A DNA stretch of 31,858 bases from Ophiothrix spiculata (taxonomy: Eukaryota; Echinodermata; Ophiuroidea; Amphilepidida; Ophiotrichidae), in assembly GCA_000969725.1 (NCBI GenBank), contig JXSR01S044179.1; one strand, 5' to 3'. The stretch's first letter is position 1; each line of letters begins with the position of its first letter. A program made the position numbers and the translations under genes. The notes under the pieces were generated by a model. That model was not told the origin of the DNA. It saw only the letters and a list, made by a program, of their open reading frames with translations, and ran no database searches. This document shows, one piece after another, positions 10,050 through 20,580 of the stretch.

Positions 10050-10480
10050 CTCAAACGGTGGTGCGAGTCTGTCAATGTCCATTGAAAGATGCCCATTGAC
10101 ATTGCTCAATATCCTGAGTTGATGAGCAATGTACAACAAAGTTCTTTTGCATTGATGGGCATCGTGTGGTGCAGTTGAATTTAGTCCCTAACTCCACGCA
10201 GCAATGACGCGGTGATGCTCAATATTCTGGGTCTCTGATTGCGACTTTTAATTTTTTAAATTTGTCAAACTATTAATGTTACTATCAGAGGCAAACGTAA
10301 TGTAAGTGAGCTGTGTTGAAAACTTATTTTGGTCTTAAAGGTAAACACGTTTTGAGCAGTGTTCAGTGACCGTCAATGAGCACACCCGGGGAGCACATTA
10401 ACAGAACGATGGCATCGACGACATCGTTGTGCTTTTGTGCTCATTGACAATGACTTTGTGCGATCCCCATCAACAGACTC
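10050..10480. repeat. Cluster of inverted CAATGAGCAC / GATGGGCAT motifs
   Basis: GTCAATGAGCAC at 10372 is inverted as GTGCTCATTGAC at 10437-10448, with a nested AACGATG...CATCGTT hairpin (10415-10438). GATGCCCATTGACATTGCTC near 10090 is matched by GATGAGCAATGT and TGATGGGCATC at 10120-10162. This suggests an old foldback element. Ends are not defined. Confidence 0.6.
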
Positions 10481-11202
10481 TGAATTCACCTTTTGACCCC
10501 TGGTGATCTTATCTCATTGTCATGTTGTGTATAAAAATGACTTTGCTCTACTTTTTGAGTCCTGCATTGTCCACCGGACCGCACAGAAGCTCTCAGTAGA
10601 TCTGTGATCTAATGAAACATTGTTGGACTTTTTGCAGTTATGCTGATCATTATCCCTTATTCTTGGTTCTTGTAACATCCCATTGTCAGCACTTTTCTTA
10701 GAAATGAAATAATACAGCTACGACAATCTTGCAATGACCACAACAAATCTTAACTTTTTAGCTGTAACCCTAGTTTGCCAAATTCCTCCCTAAAATGGGT
10801 TTGCAGCCCTAAAATAACTGTGACTTTTACATGTTGCGGGGCTCTTGTCAGGCCAATACTGCTGTTGTGTTTCTCAAATAACAATTAGAATGATTTTAAT
10901 CTCTTTCTAGTTTTATAACCACATTTCTCCCTGCTGACCTTATCCCACATCTACACAATTTTGAGGGCTATGCATGCACTCCAGTTCAACAAGATTGTTC
11001 ATAGAAAATTGATTGTAGCCAAATTTTTAAACTATTTCAAATATAATCACAACCATTCCATAAATCAGCTGGATCATATTAAGCTTTATTCATCGGCTTA
11101 ATCATCATAAATCGGATCACCTTACACATCGGATCAAAGTGGATTCAGCTTGGTAAATACTACCACTGACCCGTGATTTCCCCCATAAACATGGTGAATT
11201 AA
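10481..11202. other. No gene recognised
   Basis: Intron-like sequence. GGATCA / GATCGG words recur near 11070-11140 but form no clear array. No supported coding frame. Confidence 0.5.
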
Positions 11203-11590
11203 AGGCTGCATAAAAAAATAAGTCGTTTCTCGTCCGAAGGTTTCTCAAAATGTGAGGAGGGAGGGAGGTGTTTTTTTTTTTTTTTTGAAGGTTGGGGAGA
11301 GTCTGAACAATCCTGGTTTAACCTTAGTTGATGCTGACTGCACATTCAGTTGCTGTCTTTTAACTCGATGTGATATAGAAAAATGTTGGTTTGACGACAG
11401 TTCCGTTGTTAAAAACATCCAAAATTAAAAGAATTCTTTATAGAGGAAAGTGGGGTCTTGATATTTAAACAATTTAGCTCGATTTTTAACACATTTTTGG
11501 CATTTTTGCAAAAAAAAAAAAAAAAGGGGGGCCGCACCAAACAGTGAGGAGGGAGGGGACGAGAAACAACTTTATTTTTTTTATGCGGCC
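11203..11590. mobile_element. MITE family M2, copy 1 (388 bp)
   Basis: The left end AGGCTGCATAAAAAAATAAG..GTTTCTCGTCC is inverted at the right end (GGGACGAGAAAC...TTATGCGGCC). TAA flanks both sides, which fits a 3-bp target duplication of the PIF/Harbinger type. The interior has subterminal GTGAGGAGGGAGG words at both ends, a T16 run and an A15 run. It aligns block by block with 12911-13256. No transposase. Confidence 0.88.
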
Positions 11591-12910
11591 TAATACAGGT
11601 AGTGAGTCAAGATCTCAAAATATCAGAGCGAGATCTTTGTCAACCACAACCGTGATGTCTTGGTGCATTTGTCACTTGTCTTAAAGAGTGACTAACAGAC
11701 TTGCACAGTATGTGAACCATAGACACATGGGTTCTACAAATACTCTGGTTTGGGGCTCAAGAAAGGAGAACTGAGAGCGATGTTGGATTCACTCAAGTCT
11801 AGGCAAAGACAAAATGTAGGCCTACATGGTAAAGCACCATATATGCATTTTTCTCTTTTTTCCAATTCATATTTGATTTTTGAGAGTGAAAGTATGATCG
11901 CAATTGCCCACAAAGCTTAACATTTGACAACAGTGTTCTTACTAATGCTGTATGGTGCGCTATTGGCACAGGAGCCTTGAAAATTGGCGCAACAGGTTTT
12001 TCAAATGTGTGAGAAAGAGTCCATTTTCAATTGCAGTCGGTGATTTGGGGCCAGCACATCTTCATATTTGTCAAAATTGGTCAAATCGGTGCACACCAAA
12101 ACACAAACCCTTGCAGGGAATGCTGTTTGACATTTACCTGAAATTGAGAAGCCCTGTTTTGGATTATTTGCAACCACACAAAATGATTTTATTTCACTTT
12201 TCAAGAGTTTGAAATAATGTAATTGTTGTTATGTAGTGTTACTATTTCCATTTACCGTTGAATTTTGCAGACTTTTTTGTTTATTGTTTACAAAGGTATG
12301 ACTGGTTCCATAATCAAATGTTGTCTATGAACTTACTCTTTTTATTTGCATACAAATGCATTACAGTTTGTGTAGTGTAAGTAGCAACCTACTGCTCTGA
12401 TTTTTTTGGCTCCTATTGCATAAGATTGAAGTTGGATTTGTTAAAAATGTTGCCTTTATAGGTGGTTTATAAACATACATGTGTGTTTAGCTTAAGCCTG
12501 ATTTACATAATGTGATGTGTTCCATGTAAACTGAAAGGAAACCATTACTCATTGTCACATTGCCCTGATCACTGCGTCCCAAGTTCTATCTCTCGAGCCT
12601 AATACATGCAGGGCTACACTGCTTATCACTGTATACTAGTGTCTGGTATCTACTAACCTACATTCATGTATGTTTTCTATCATTGTAATATTGTACATAC
12701 AATCTGATGGGATTGCATTACTCATTGTCACATTCCTGTGATTGCATTCATGTAGTCATGTTCCCCTGACTGATTATACATGTAGCCAATGTCAGTCCTG
12801 AGTTCAATGAACATGGCATATCTTGTAAGATTCCCCAGATCTTGAGATGGCTTGGTGACAGTCCAACTGCTAGAAACATTTGTTTACTTTGTTAGAATAA
12901 GTTTAAGTAA
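11591..12910. other. No gene recognised
   Basis: Contains the palindromic word TGTAGGCCTACA near 11816. ATTACTCATTGTCACATT occurs exactly at 12544 and again at 12717. Opposed open frames near 11952-12212 have no recognisable domain. No splice-bounded exon found. Confidence 0.5.
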
Positions 12911-13256
12911 GGCCATATAAAAAATAAGTTGTTTCTTGTCTGAAGGTTTCGCAAAATATGAGGCCGGAGGGAGGTGTTTATTTTTAAAGTTGAGGAGAAC
13001 CCGAGCGATCCAGGTTTACCCTTGGTAGATGTTGACTGCACATTCAGTTGGTGTCTTTTAACTCATTGTGATATAGAAAGATGTTGGTTTGATCACAGTC
13101 CACACATTAAAAACATCAAAAATGTAAAGAATCCTTTAAAAAGGAAAGCGAGGTCTGATATTTGAACGATTTACTTCAATTTAACACCTTTTTAGCATTA
13201 AAAAAAAAGTGATGCTGCACCAAAAAGTGAGGAGGGCGGGGACGAGAAATGAGGCC
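12911..13256. mobile_element. MITE family M2, copy 2 (346 bp)
   Basis: GGCCATATAAAAAATAAGTT and TTTCTTGTC match the left end of copy 1, and GGGGACGAGAAATGAGGCC the right end, which has lost about 15 bp of the terminal repeat. TAA again borders both ends. Shared internal blocks include TTGACTGCACATTCAGTTG and TGATATAGAAA.ATGTTGG. Confidence 0.85.
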
Positions 13257-13857
13257 TAATTTTTCCTTTTTCAAAAAAAGTTAAAATTTAACCTTGAAAA
13301 GTCCCTTCTAAGTTCTATAGTGAACAAGTATAGAATATGTTGGTCACACCCATGTGGTGATGACTGTCTCTGGTTCAAATAGTGCCCAAAGCAATTAGTA
13401 TTATTCATAACCAAAACTCCTGAGTTACCGAGACCTTGAGCTCTATCAACTATTATTGTTATTAAGTTATATGTCATCGCTTCCCTTAGCAAAGTTCCTG
13501 AAATTTACATATATCCTGCTGCACTTACACTATGCCTCATTCTTTACTTCTAATTGAAATGCAAAAATATTTTCTAAATTCATTATTTTACCTCTTCCCT
13601 TCGCGAGTCTGGCTTCATTTGTATTTTTCTAGTCACTCGATTGAGCTAAGAGCAGCGAACAAATTGAGCTGCTATGGACGATGTGGTTGAGTACTGATAC
13701 AAGATACTAAACCAGCCTATTTGTAATGATAAGATGTAAATTTTATTTTTACTTAGAAGAAAATTGCCAATTTACAACCGATTAAGACGACAAGAATGCG
13801 CCAGTATCCACCCGAACATGCTCTTGGTGCTGACCATTATTAGGGTTTGGATAATCT
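13257..13857. other. No gene recognised
   Basis: AT-rich, without tandem or terminal repeats. The GGTTCAAATAG word near 13372 resembles box B but lacks a box A partner. Confidence 0.45.
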
Positions 13858-14083
13858 GCAAGTTGCGAGTTGCGAGTTAAATATTGCTAGTTGAGAGTTG
13901 CGAGTTGATTTTGCGAGTTGCGAGTTAAATATTGCGAGTTGCGATTGAAATCTGCGAGTTGGAAATTGCGAGTTAAAAAGTGCAAGTTGCGAGTTATTTA
14001 CCACTACGAGTTAAAATCAACTCGCAACTCTCAACTCGCAACTCGCAGATTCAACTCGCAACGTGCACTCACAACTCGCAAAA
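13858..14083. repeat. Strand-switching GTTGCGA heptamer array
   Basis: About a dozen GCGAGTT-type words, several as direct GTTGCGAGTTGCGAGTT runs separated by AAATATT or similar spacers, fill 13858-14010. After ACCACTACGAGTTAAAATC the polarity flips to AACTCGCAACTCTCAACTCG-type words until about 14083. The result is a large imperfect palindrome built from a 7-nt unit. No coding capacity. Confidence 0.93.
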
Positions 14084-14189
14084 TACCTTGACCCCCATTA
14101 TTATAACGTAGTTATTAGTAAATCATCACAACCTTTTTGCCATAAACTAGGTTTTGTCTGCAGCCATGGCCAATTTGGTGCTAAACCTA

Positions 14190-14345
14190 TGAGCACTTAG
14201 ATTGTAATACTCCCAACAGCTCACCAAAACGCTTTGGTCGATGGAGCATTCAAGATAAATACCTTGCCCAAGGACATATAGCCTGTTGACCTGCTGATTC
14301 AGAGTCTGTTCCATCAGACCCTACCAACTCAATAATGTAGAACTG
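14190..14345 (-). mobile_element. SINE-like fragment, minus strand
   Basis: On the minus strand GTCCTTGGGCAAGGTATTTA and GCTCCATCGACC follow a region with CAGGTCAACAGG. This resembles the CCTTGGGCAAG body seen in the SINEs at 9465 and 18484 and in many animal SINEs. The tRNA head is degraded, so family membership is tentative. Confidence 0.45.
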
Positions 14346-14486
14346 GTGCCAGCTGGAAATCAGTAAATAACTAAAACCGTGCCCAGTCCTACGATACAAA
14401 GTGATGTAAATGGTCTAAGTGTGAATACATCAAGACTGGGAGATAGATATGGTGAGAGAATCATTGCTGAGGCAGTATCCGTCTGA

Positions 14487-14640
14487 TGGCTTAGAATTGC
14501 TGGACTTTGGATCAGGGTGCAAAGGGATCATGGTTCAAATCTTGCAGCTGAATGCATGACATTTGGATGGAGTTTTACCAAAAAAAATCACCTTGGTCAA
14601 GGAAACCAAACTTGGTACTTGGTACCAACTTGGTACCAAG
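14487..14640 (+). mobile_element. tRNA-derived SINE
   Basis: TGGCTTAGAATTGCTGGAC at 14487 is box A-like and TGGTTCAAATCTTG at 14531 is box B-like, about 44 nt apart. The body continues with TTTACC, an A8 run, CACCTTGGTCAAGGAAACC and a local GGTACTTGGTACC palindrome cluster (14609-14640). Family name unknown. Confidence 0.65.
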
Positions 14641-14699
14641 TAAGCTAAAGGAAGCTTATCTTCAACAGGGCTCCAAGATGTTTTTTAAATTCAATTTTG

Positions 14700-14850
14700 A
14701 ATGCAGGAGGAAGACTGGAGTACCCGGAGAAAAACCTGCGGAAGCGAGCATGGACTGAAAACCAAATGCACATAAAGCGCCGGCGCAGGACCTGAACCCG
14801 GGGCCTAATTGGTGCAAGGCGAGGGAACTATCGCTGCTCCCCCACTTTTT
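14700..14850 (-). mobile_element. SINE-like repeat with tRNA-like end, minus strand
   Basis: GGAGTACCCGGAGAAAAACC at about 14718 is a motif widespread in metazoan interspersed repeats. The following GGACCTGAACCCGGGG..GGTGCAAGGCGAGGGAAC..GCTGCTCCCCC is the reverse complement of a degenerate tRNA head (box B GGTTCAGGTCC). The element is thus a tRNA-type SINE in reverse orientation. Confidence 0.6.
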
Positions 14851-15731
14851 GGCCTGAAGTAGGTTTACTGTTATTACAATTAAGCTTACTGCCATTAACC
14901 ATCACAATTTGCAGATAGGCCTACTTGTTTTAACGTGCATGAATACCTGTACAGCTTATTAGAGCAAAATTATGACATGATTTATAAATGTCTGAAAGGT
15001 ATCAGATTTATAAGTACATATCATCTGGTCTGTTTGGACAGTCATCCTACCAAAACATTCCACCTCGTTACTCATCACTTTCATTTGTCTGGCACGTATT
15101 TTCTCACTCTTGCAATTCTTCCTGCGATTTGTTCCCAACCTGTGATGTTAGTCTTCTAAGGCATCCTGAGCTGTCTGCAGTTTTACATTCGTCTTGGCAA
15201 ACAAGACTGGAAATCTAGTTCTTGAGACTTCATTTCGAGTTAAGAGGGACCTTGTTTTCTTACATATACAATGTTTTTTGATGAATTCTAGTCAAGTTGA
15301 GGCTGCTGGTTTTAAATCTGATGAGTGCCAAAAATCTACCGTAGAGTGTTTTTCAGGAAATGCAAAAATTCAAAATGGCCGCCATTACAGGGGGTCAAAA
15401 TTTCAAAGTTGGTCAAATCTAGTTCAAAATCATGCCAATTTGTTCCCCTTGTCACAAGGATGCAGAAAAAGTATATAGTTTTACCTATCTCCGATGTCCA
15501 GTTCTTGAGTTATATCCGAAAACGTAAAATGGTCATTCAGGGGTCTCACGTTTAGCCCTATGGGAGTCAAAGATTTCAGGGATGTGTCATATTAGATGTC
15601 TGCAATAACCCTTGGGTTTCTTTAGAGATCTCTGATGGGATTGGTATTGAATTGCAACCCATGGAGGCATAGGGCACTTAAAAATCACTTGTATTTATTT
15701 ACCTGTAGACTTATGATTATCAAGATTGATA
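14851..15731. other. No gene recognised; possible old dispersed repeat
   Basis: 15360-15560 (AAAATGGCCGCC, GGGGGTCAAAATTTCAAAG, GTTCAAAATCATGCC) has the look of an interspersed repeat, but no second copy is present here. Several overlapping frames at 14935-15555 have no splice or domain support. Confidence 0.4.
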
Positions 15732-16145
15732 CCCCGTTCAGACACACAGACACACTAATAAGTCGTCTTGAGTTAATATCAAGTCCGGTTTTAATTTCAA
15801 ACACGACCTTGGATTTACGAAAAGTAACTCGACTTTCTACTGTTCACACATGCTACGATTTTGAAGTCGAATTGAATTGAACTTTACTCGTTCTAGGTCA
15901 ATGCACTATAGAAGTAAACACGAATTCAACTCCACTTATGACAACAGGTGTACACACATACGAAAAGTCGTCGGTTGTCGTCGTTAGTCGAGTTACATCG
16001 ACTTACTAACGCGACTTAACTTGCTTTTTAGCAACTTTTTGAAAGACGACTTGCGTCGACTTGAACTGTTCACACGCAAGTGAATTTTGAACTCGATATA
16101 ACTCGAATACGATTAAAGACGACTTTTCGCTCTGTCTGAACGGGG
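15732..16145. mobile_element. 414-bp TIR element, ends CCCCGTTCAGACA, TA target
   Basis: TA|CCCCGTTCAGACA at 15730 is exactly inverted as TGTCTGAACGGGG|TA ending at 16147. Beyond the 13-bp core, AGTCGTC is also mirrored. The interior is packed with short AAGTCG, GTCGAC and ACTCGA words in both orientations and CTGTTCACAC at both sides, as expected for subterminal transposase-binding repeats. No transposase frame. The TA duplication fits Tc1/mariner-like or other TA-targeting superfamilies. Confidence 0.9.
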
Positions 16146-16767
16146 TATTAAGGTAAAGATCCAACTCAAGCATCCAGCCAGTGTTTATTCTCAAAGGACA
16201 GTTGTGTGGATTATTATTTAGGCTAAGTGCCCGATGAGACTTTCATTTACAGTAGCAGCTGATTGTTGCATACTTAGTCAGTATCGTAAAAATAAAAAAT
16301 CCACAATCCTGCGTGTTCAATCCACATGTGTGTGGAAATGTTGGCTTAGCTTGCTGGCCAAACCAATTGACTTTGCTGATATCTTGTCATTATAATCAAT
16401 AGATTTAGACTAGCTGAATACCATTATAGAAATCCACGGTTATTTCGAGGTCGGCACCTGCTTTACGCAGAAAATCGGTAATTTATGTTGCATGCACATT
16501 TCATATGTACAGGTGACAATGAACATGTAATGTCAAAACTGACTTGGCTAGTTTCATATATTGATATGGCGACTGCTGTTGAGTAGAGGAATCATGATTT
16601 TACCAATTCAGAAACCATGTCATATAGAATAAGAACCAAAAATTAAGCAATCGGCTTATCGAAGAGTTTGAAAAATCTTCCATAAATAACATCAATTGGC
16701 ACCGCGATTTTCAATAGTTTCTTCTACAAACGACCAAGTCCTAACCGAACTAGATCTCACTTTAAGA
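16146..16767. other. No gene recognised
   Basis: AT-rich intron-like sequence. TTGGCTTAGCTTGCTGG near 16345 is box A-like but has no box B at the right distance. Confidence 0.45.
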
Positions 16768-16905
16768 ATTAAAAAAAGTCCAAATACGTCATAGACGGGG
16801 CAAAAATATAAAAAAAGGTCCAAATATGTCATAGACAGCGTTATTTGAAGGGACCAAATCGCTGCCCAGAATCGCTGCCTAGCTATGGGTATCACTCGAT
16901 GAGAT
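16768..16905 (+). repeat. Fragment related to the 9150-9290 SINE-like family
   Basis: GTCCAAATACGTCATAGACG (16779) and GTCCAAATATGTCATAGACA (16818) are a local direct repeat. They share their core with the complement of 9260-9290. The following AAATCGCTGCCCAGAATCGC also matches units at 8330-8950. Confidence 0.6.
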
Positions 16906-18107
16906 GAGCTACAAACAGAAAAAGTTAACTTTAATTAAGAAATCTGTTATGGTAAAGCTGTTCACGACTGTTTAATCCTGTTATTTCCCTCATACCATAA
17001 AATTTCTCTTGTGAACTTTAAGAACTGAACTGTTTTAGTTTCTGTGGTAGCTTTAGCTTGATAGATTTGCGAGTTATAACTCCTAGATAAGAATAGGGTT
17101 TAACTTGTTGTACATTGTGTATTCTGATGAAAATGTGGAATCGTTAAGTCTTTTAATGAACCCTACCATGGTACTGCATTTAAATATGAAAACTATTCAG
17201 TTCTGTTGTTCACCAAGCATCTTGACACGCATACTATCTTGTCCAGAGACAAATCAGCCAGCAGTTCTTGGTCTATCCTCTGCATTTGTATCACCTAATC
17301 CCAAACTGAGTCACACCAATTCTCTGTGACAAACTCAATCAGTCACAAAAGATTTGCAATAGAAGGGATGGTGAAATGGTGAGTTTTGTATGGGGAGTTG
17401 TACTCTGGTAAGTTAGAAGACAAGTTGTGCCTTTTACTCCTCAAACCTAGAAGTGTAAACAGAAGTTAATGTGTAATCATCCAGTTTAAGTTGCGTATTA
17501 AGTGTTGATGCATCTTATTGTAAGTCTTATGACGTAACGGTGCCAGTTTGCATAATTTATATGTATATGTTGCATAATTTATTGTATTATTTGTGTTGTA
17601 CTTCTATGTTGAAGGAATACAGTGGGAGTATAATAGTGAGTTTTAAGGCAAGTTTTGGGTAACTTTAGAATTAATGTGTCTATTTTGTGGAGAGTTCAAG
17701 GCTGAATTGTCTAGCAAGTTAAGGATGAAGACATTTTGTTTAGCATTGTGAAGTGAGTTGGCATCAATTGCATTTGATGAAGCTATAGCCTTACAACTGC
17801 CCTGGAAATATAACCCTAAAATCTCCACAAAATACTACACCAAATGCATTTCAACTCCTGGCCTGTCAACTCATCCTACAACTTACCACAAATACTGACA
17901 TCAAATGACTCTACATTTTGTCCCACACTTTGCCACAATCAGCCGGCGAGTTAGCGACTTGCTTTAAAACTTGGCAGATTATGACTCGCCTTTTCAGTAC
18001 TCTCCATTAGACATTGCCACAGTAGGGTTAGGCCACATCACCCAGGATGGTGTAGGATTAGGCCTTCATTTAGGGACTTACGATAGTGACTTGAGTGACT
18101 GAGTCTC
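16906..18107. other. No gene recognised
   Basis: Contains an open frame at 17105-17329 with no known motif, a TTTGCATAATTTAT repeat near 17550-17580 and CGAGTTAGCGACTTGC near 17945. No exon with both splice sites was found. Confidence 0.5.
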
Positions 18108-18433
18108 ATGTCAAACTCAATCTTGGGGACAAGGAGGTGACTTGTTGTAAGTATGGTTACAAGTTAAGTCAAAGACTTTTTGTTCTTGATTCATGCATAA
18201 TAGTGGTTGGAAACAATTTGCTGTTCAAATCAAGAATTTGACCCTAAACCTATCCCTAAACATTACCCATGTCACACTCAATCTTGGGGACAAGGAGGTG
18301 ACTTGTTGTAAGTATGGTTACAAGTTAAGTCCAAGACTTTTTGTTCTTTGATTCAAGCTTATAGTGGTTGGAAACAATATGCCGTTCAAATCAAGAATTT
18401 GACCCTAACCCTATTCCTAAACCTTACCCCTAT
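18108..18433. repeat. 161-bp tandem duplication
   Basis: ATGTCA(A/C)ACTCAATCTTGG..ACAAGGAGGTGACTTG begins at 18108 and again at 18269. The copies are highly similar to the end (CAAATCAAGAATTTGACCCT) with scattered substitutions and small indels. Each ends in CCCTAA-rich sequence, which is too irregular to be telomeric. Confidence 0.95.
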
Positions 18434-18483
18434 CAGCCGCGGATTGTTGTGGTAAGCAAATCAAGAAGAATGTTGTTGGGTTA

Positions 18484-18680
18484 AGGCACAAGACTCGTAA
18501 TACAGAGGTTGTGGGTTCGAGCCCTGGTAGCGGCACTGCCGGTCGGATTATGTCTCCTTGTTTCCTTGGACAAGAAACTTGACTCTAATTGTGCCATGGT
18601 TCAGAAGTCAGGTAAAGCCGTTGGTCCCTTGTGTGAATGCTCCTTCTTGAGGCGCTATACAGTGTATACCTGGTGAGTCT
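18484..18680 (+). mobile_element. SINE with tRNA-Thr-like head, copy 2
   Basis: Same blocks in the same order as 9465-9664: AGACTCGTAATACAGAGG, box B GGTTCGAGCC (18514-18523), CTTGTTTCCTTGGACAAGAA, GTGTGAATGCTCCTTCTT, then GGCGCTATACAGTG and TGGTGAGTC. The copies differ at scattered sites, so neither is a very recent insertion. Confidence 0.88.
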
Positions 18681-19387
18681 GGTGGTGAATCTATTGTTCA
18701 TGGATTTTATTTTGAACTCTGTCTTTACTTGAAGGCATGGCAGCAAAGCTAGTTTACTTTGTGTTCAGATTTGTAGAGGATAAGACCAGTTCCAATGGTG
18801 TGTCACTGATGGTTTTATTGGAAGGCCATAATTCTGACAAAGTAGGGCGTCGGCTACATTCTCATATTTTATGCAATTCTTGTCGTCTGTACGAGGGATA
18901 AACACAATTGAATGGATTGAATTTAATATTTTGTAGAGCAGAACGGAAAAGGGAAACATGTCATGAACAAATCCATGCCTGATTTCTAGTAATACTAGGA
19001 GATATATTGTCAGCATTTTGCATTTGACTTTTCCTTTATATGTTGTAAAATCAGACTGTGTCACTAAATGTCACATGGTTCAGAGACATCCAGACATAGT
19101 TAAATAAAATGAGTCCCCCTATTCTGGCTTATTAAGACTTTTAGTTTGACAGAGATTTATTCAGGTTTCTTCAAAACTTAAAGAATATTGTAATTATGCC
19201 CCTTCCCTTTACAAGATCCTATTTCCTAATATGAATACCCGTATAATATAATAAACCCAATAGTTGATTATTCTCACTGGTCTACAGAGTTTTAATGACT
19301 TCTATGATGCCCTTATTTGTAGCATGATTAGTTATGTGAGAAGGGGCCAATTATAGTTTTGATGCCTGCTGTGAAAAATCAAATAAG
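18681..19387. other. No gene recognised
   Basis: A 99-codon minus-strand frame (18765-19064) shows no domain I recognise and no splice borders. Otherwise AT-rich. Confidence 0.45.
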
Positions 19388-19389
19388 TA

Positions 19390-19493
19390 CAAGGGGTTAT
19401 CAAAAAGTTTTAAGACTTCATCCAAAAGGGAAGGAGATGTATTGATGAAATTTTGCATCTTGATGAAGTTTTAAAACCTTTTGATATCCCTTG
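19390..19493. mobile_element. 104-bp hairpin MITE flanked by TA
   Basis: TA|CAAGGGGTTATCAAAAAG..ACTTCATC is mirrored by GATGAAGTTTTAAAACC..GATATCCCTTG|TA. Arms of about 32 bp carry only a few mismatches. TA on both sides and the TATCAAAA-type terminus suggest a mariner-like minimal element. As RNA it would fold like a small-RNA precursor. Confidence 0.85.
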
Positions 19494-19495
19494 TA

Positions 19496-20334
19496 AACGC
19501 AGTATGCCTCACTAACTTTGTAACCCCATATGCCACGGACTTACTGTAAAAATAGATGTTCACCGTCTACTAGCTCAATTCCATCAATAACATCGTTTTA
19601 AGTTCTGCCGCTGAGCTTGTATCAGCCACAGTTCCCCATTGCTCACAAGATATACTCCCAAAGTTTTGTCAGGTTATTATAATGCAAAATAATTCCTTAT
19701 CCAAGGAAATTTCAAGCACTCTTACTCAAGCACCACATGAACTCAAACTTTCTACATTAAAACAAACAAACAAAAACAAGTGCCATTAGATTTTGTGTTT
19801 GGCCTATATTAATGACACACCTTCAAGATTTTAAATTTAAGTGGTAGTATTGAAGTTGCTATCTTTATGTTGCAGAATAACCATGCAATTTCCACATTGT
19901 TACCAACCATTTGCTACTCTGCATTTTGTCAGGAACAAGGAAAGAAGCACGGAAAACAAATTATTCACTTAGCTGACTGAGAAAATTGAATTTGAAAGCA
20001 GCGATCCTGATTAAGCTTAAACTTTTGATGTTACCTTTGCAGAAATGTCAAAGAGTTATCCATGGAATAGCCCAGAAATGAGTTTTATTTTTATTCCTAT
20101 TTCACATGCCGTGATAACATCACATGGGCTGACATGCGTTTCATGCTAAGGGCATCGTGCAATTCCTATATGGAACTGAATTATTCTGTAGTGTTTGAGA
20201 AAAGTAGGATTAATGTTTCGATAGTTTACCAGTTTTCTGCAAGTCATGTCAAAGTCCTTTGCTTTTGAGATTGTATGCTTTCAGTCGCCCACCACTCCTG
20301 ACTGCGAAGCAAAGTATATTTCTCGTGGGGGGGG
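19496..20334. other. No gene recognised
   Basis: Intron-like sequence with an AAAC-rich tract near 19760. No terminal repeats or credible frames. Confidence 0.5.
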
Positions 20335-20580
20335 GGATGCAGTCTCGTTGTGGAGGCGCTGTGTATGTAAGGCTCATGTTCTTACCCAATGATCATCATT
20401 TTTTTTAACCAATGAGCCCTTATATTTGTGTATTTTTCTCTCACCGAATGTCAAAAATCATGCTCTCACCTAATGACCCCCTTTTTTGAGCCTCCGCTCT
20501 CACCGAATGCCCAGCCTGTTGGAGCGCGGGCCTTACACCCATATCCATTTTATATTTGACTGCCTCACCCCCCCCCCACC
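20335..20580. mobile_element. Putative TIR element bounded by G10 and C10 runs
   Basis: GTGGGGGGGGGGAT..CAGT at 20335 is mirrored by ACTGCCTCACCCCCCCCCC at 20558-20577. The interior holds degenerate direct repeats of TCTCACC(G/T)AATG (near 20440, 20464 and 20499), each followed by a T- or C-rich tract. Target duplication is not clear. Confidence 0.6.

Noticed and set aside
18240-18433. CCCTAA-rich words as interstitial telomere sequence
   Set aside because: Only isolated, irregular CCCTAA/CCCTAT words, not a (TTAGGG)n run. They belong to the 161-bp duplication.
18765-19064. 99-codon minus-strand frame
   Set aside because: No recognisable domain and no exon signals.
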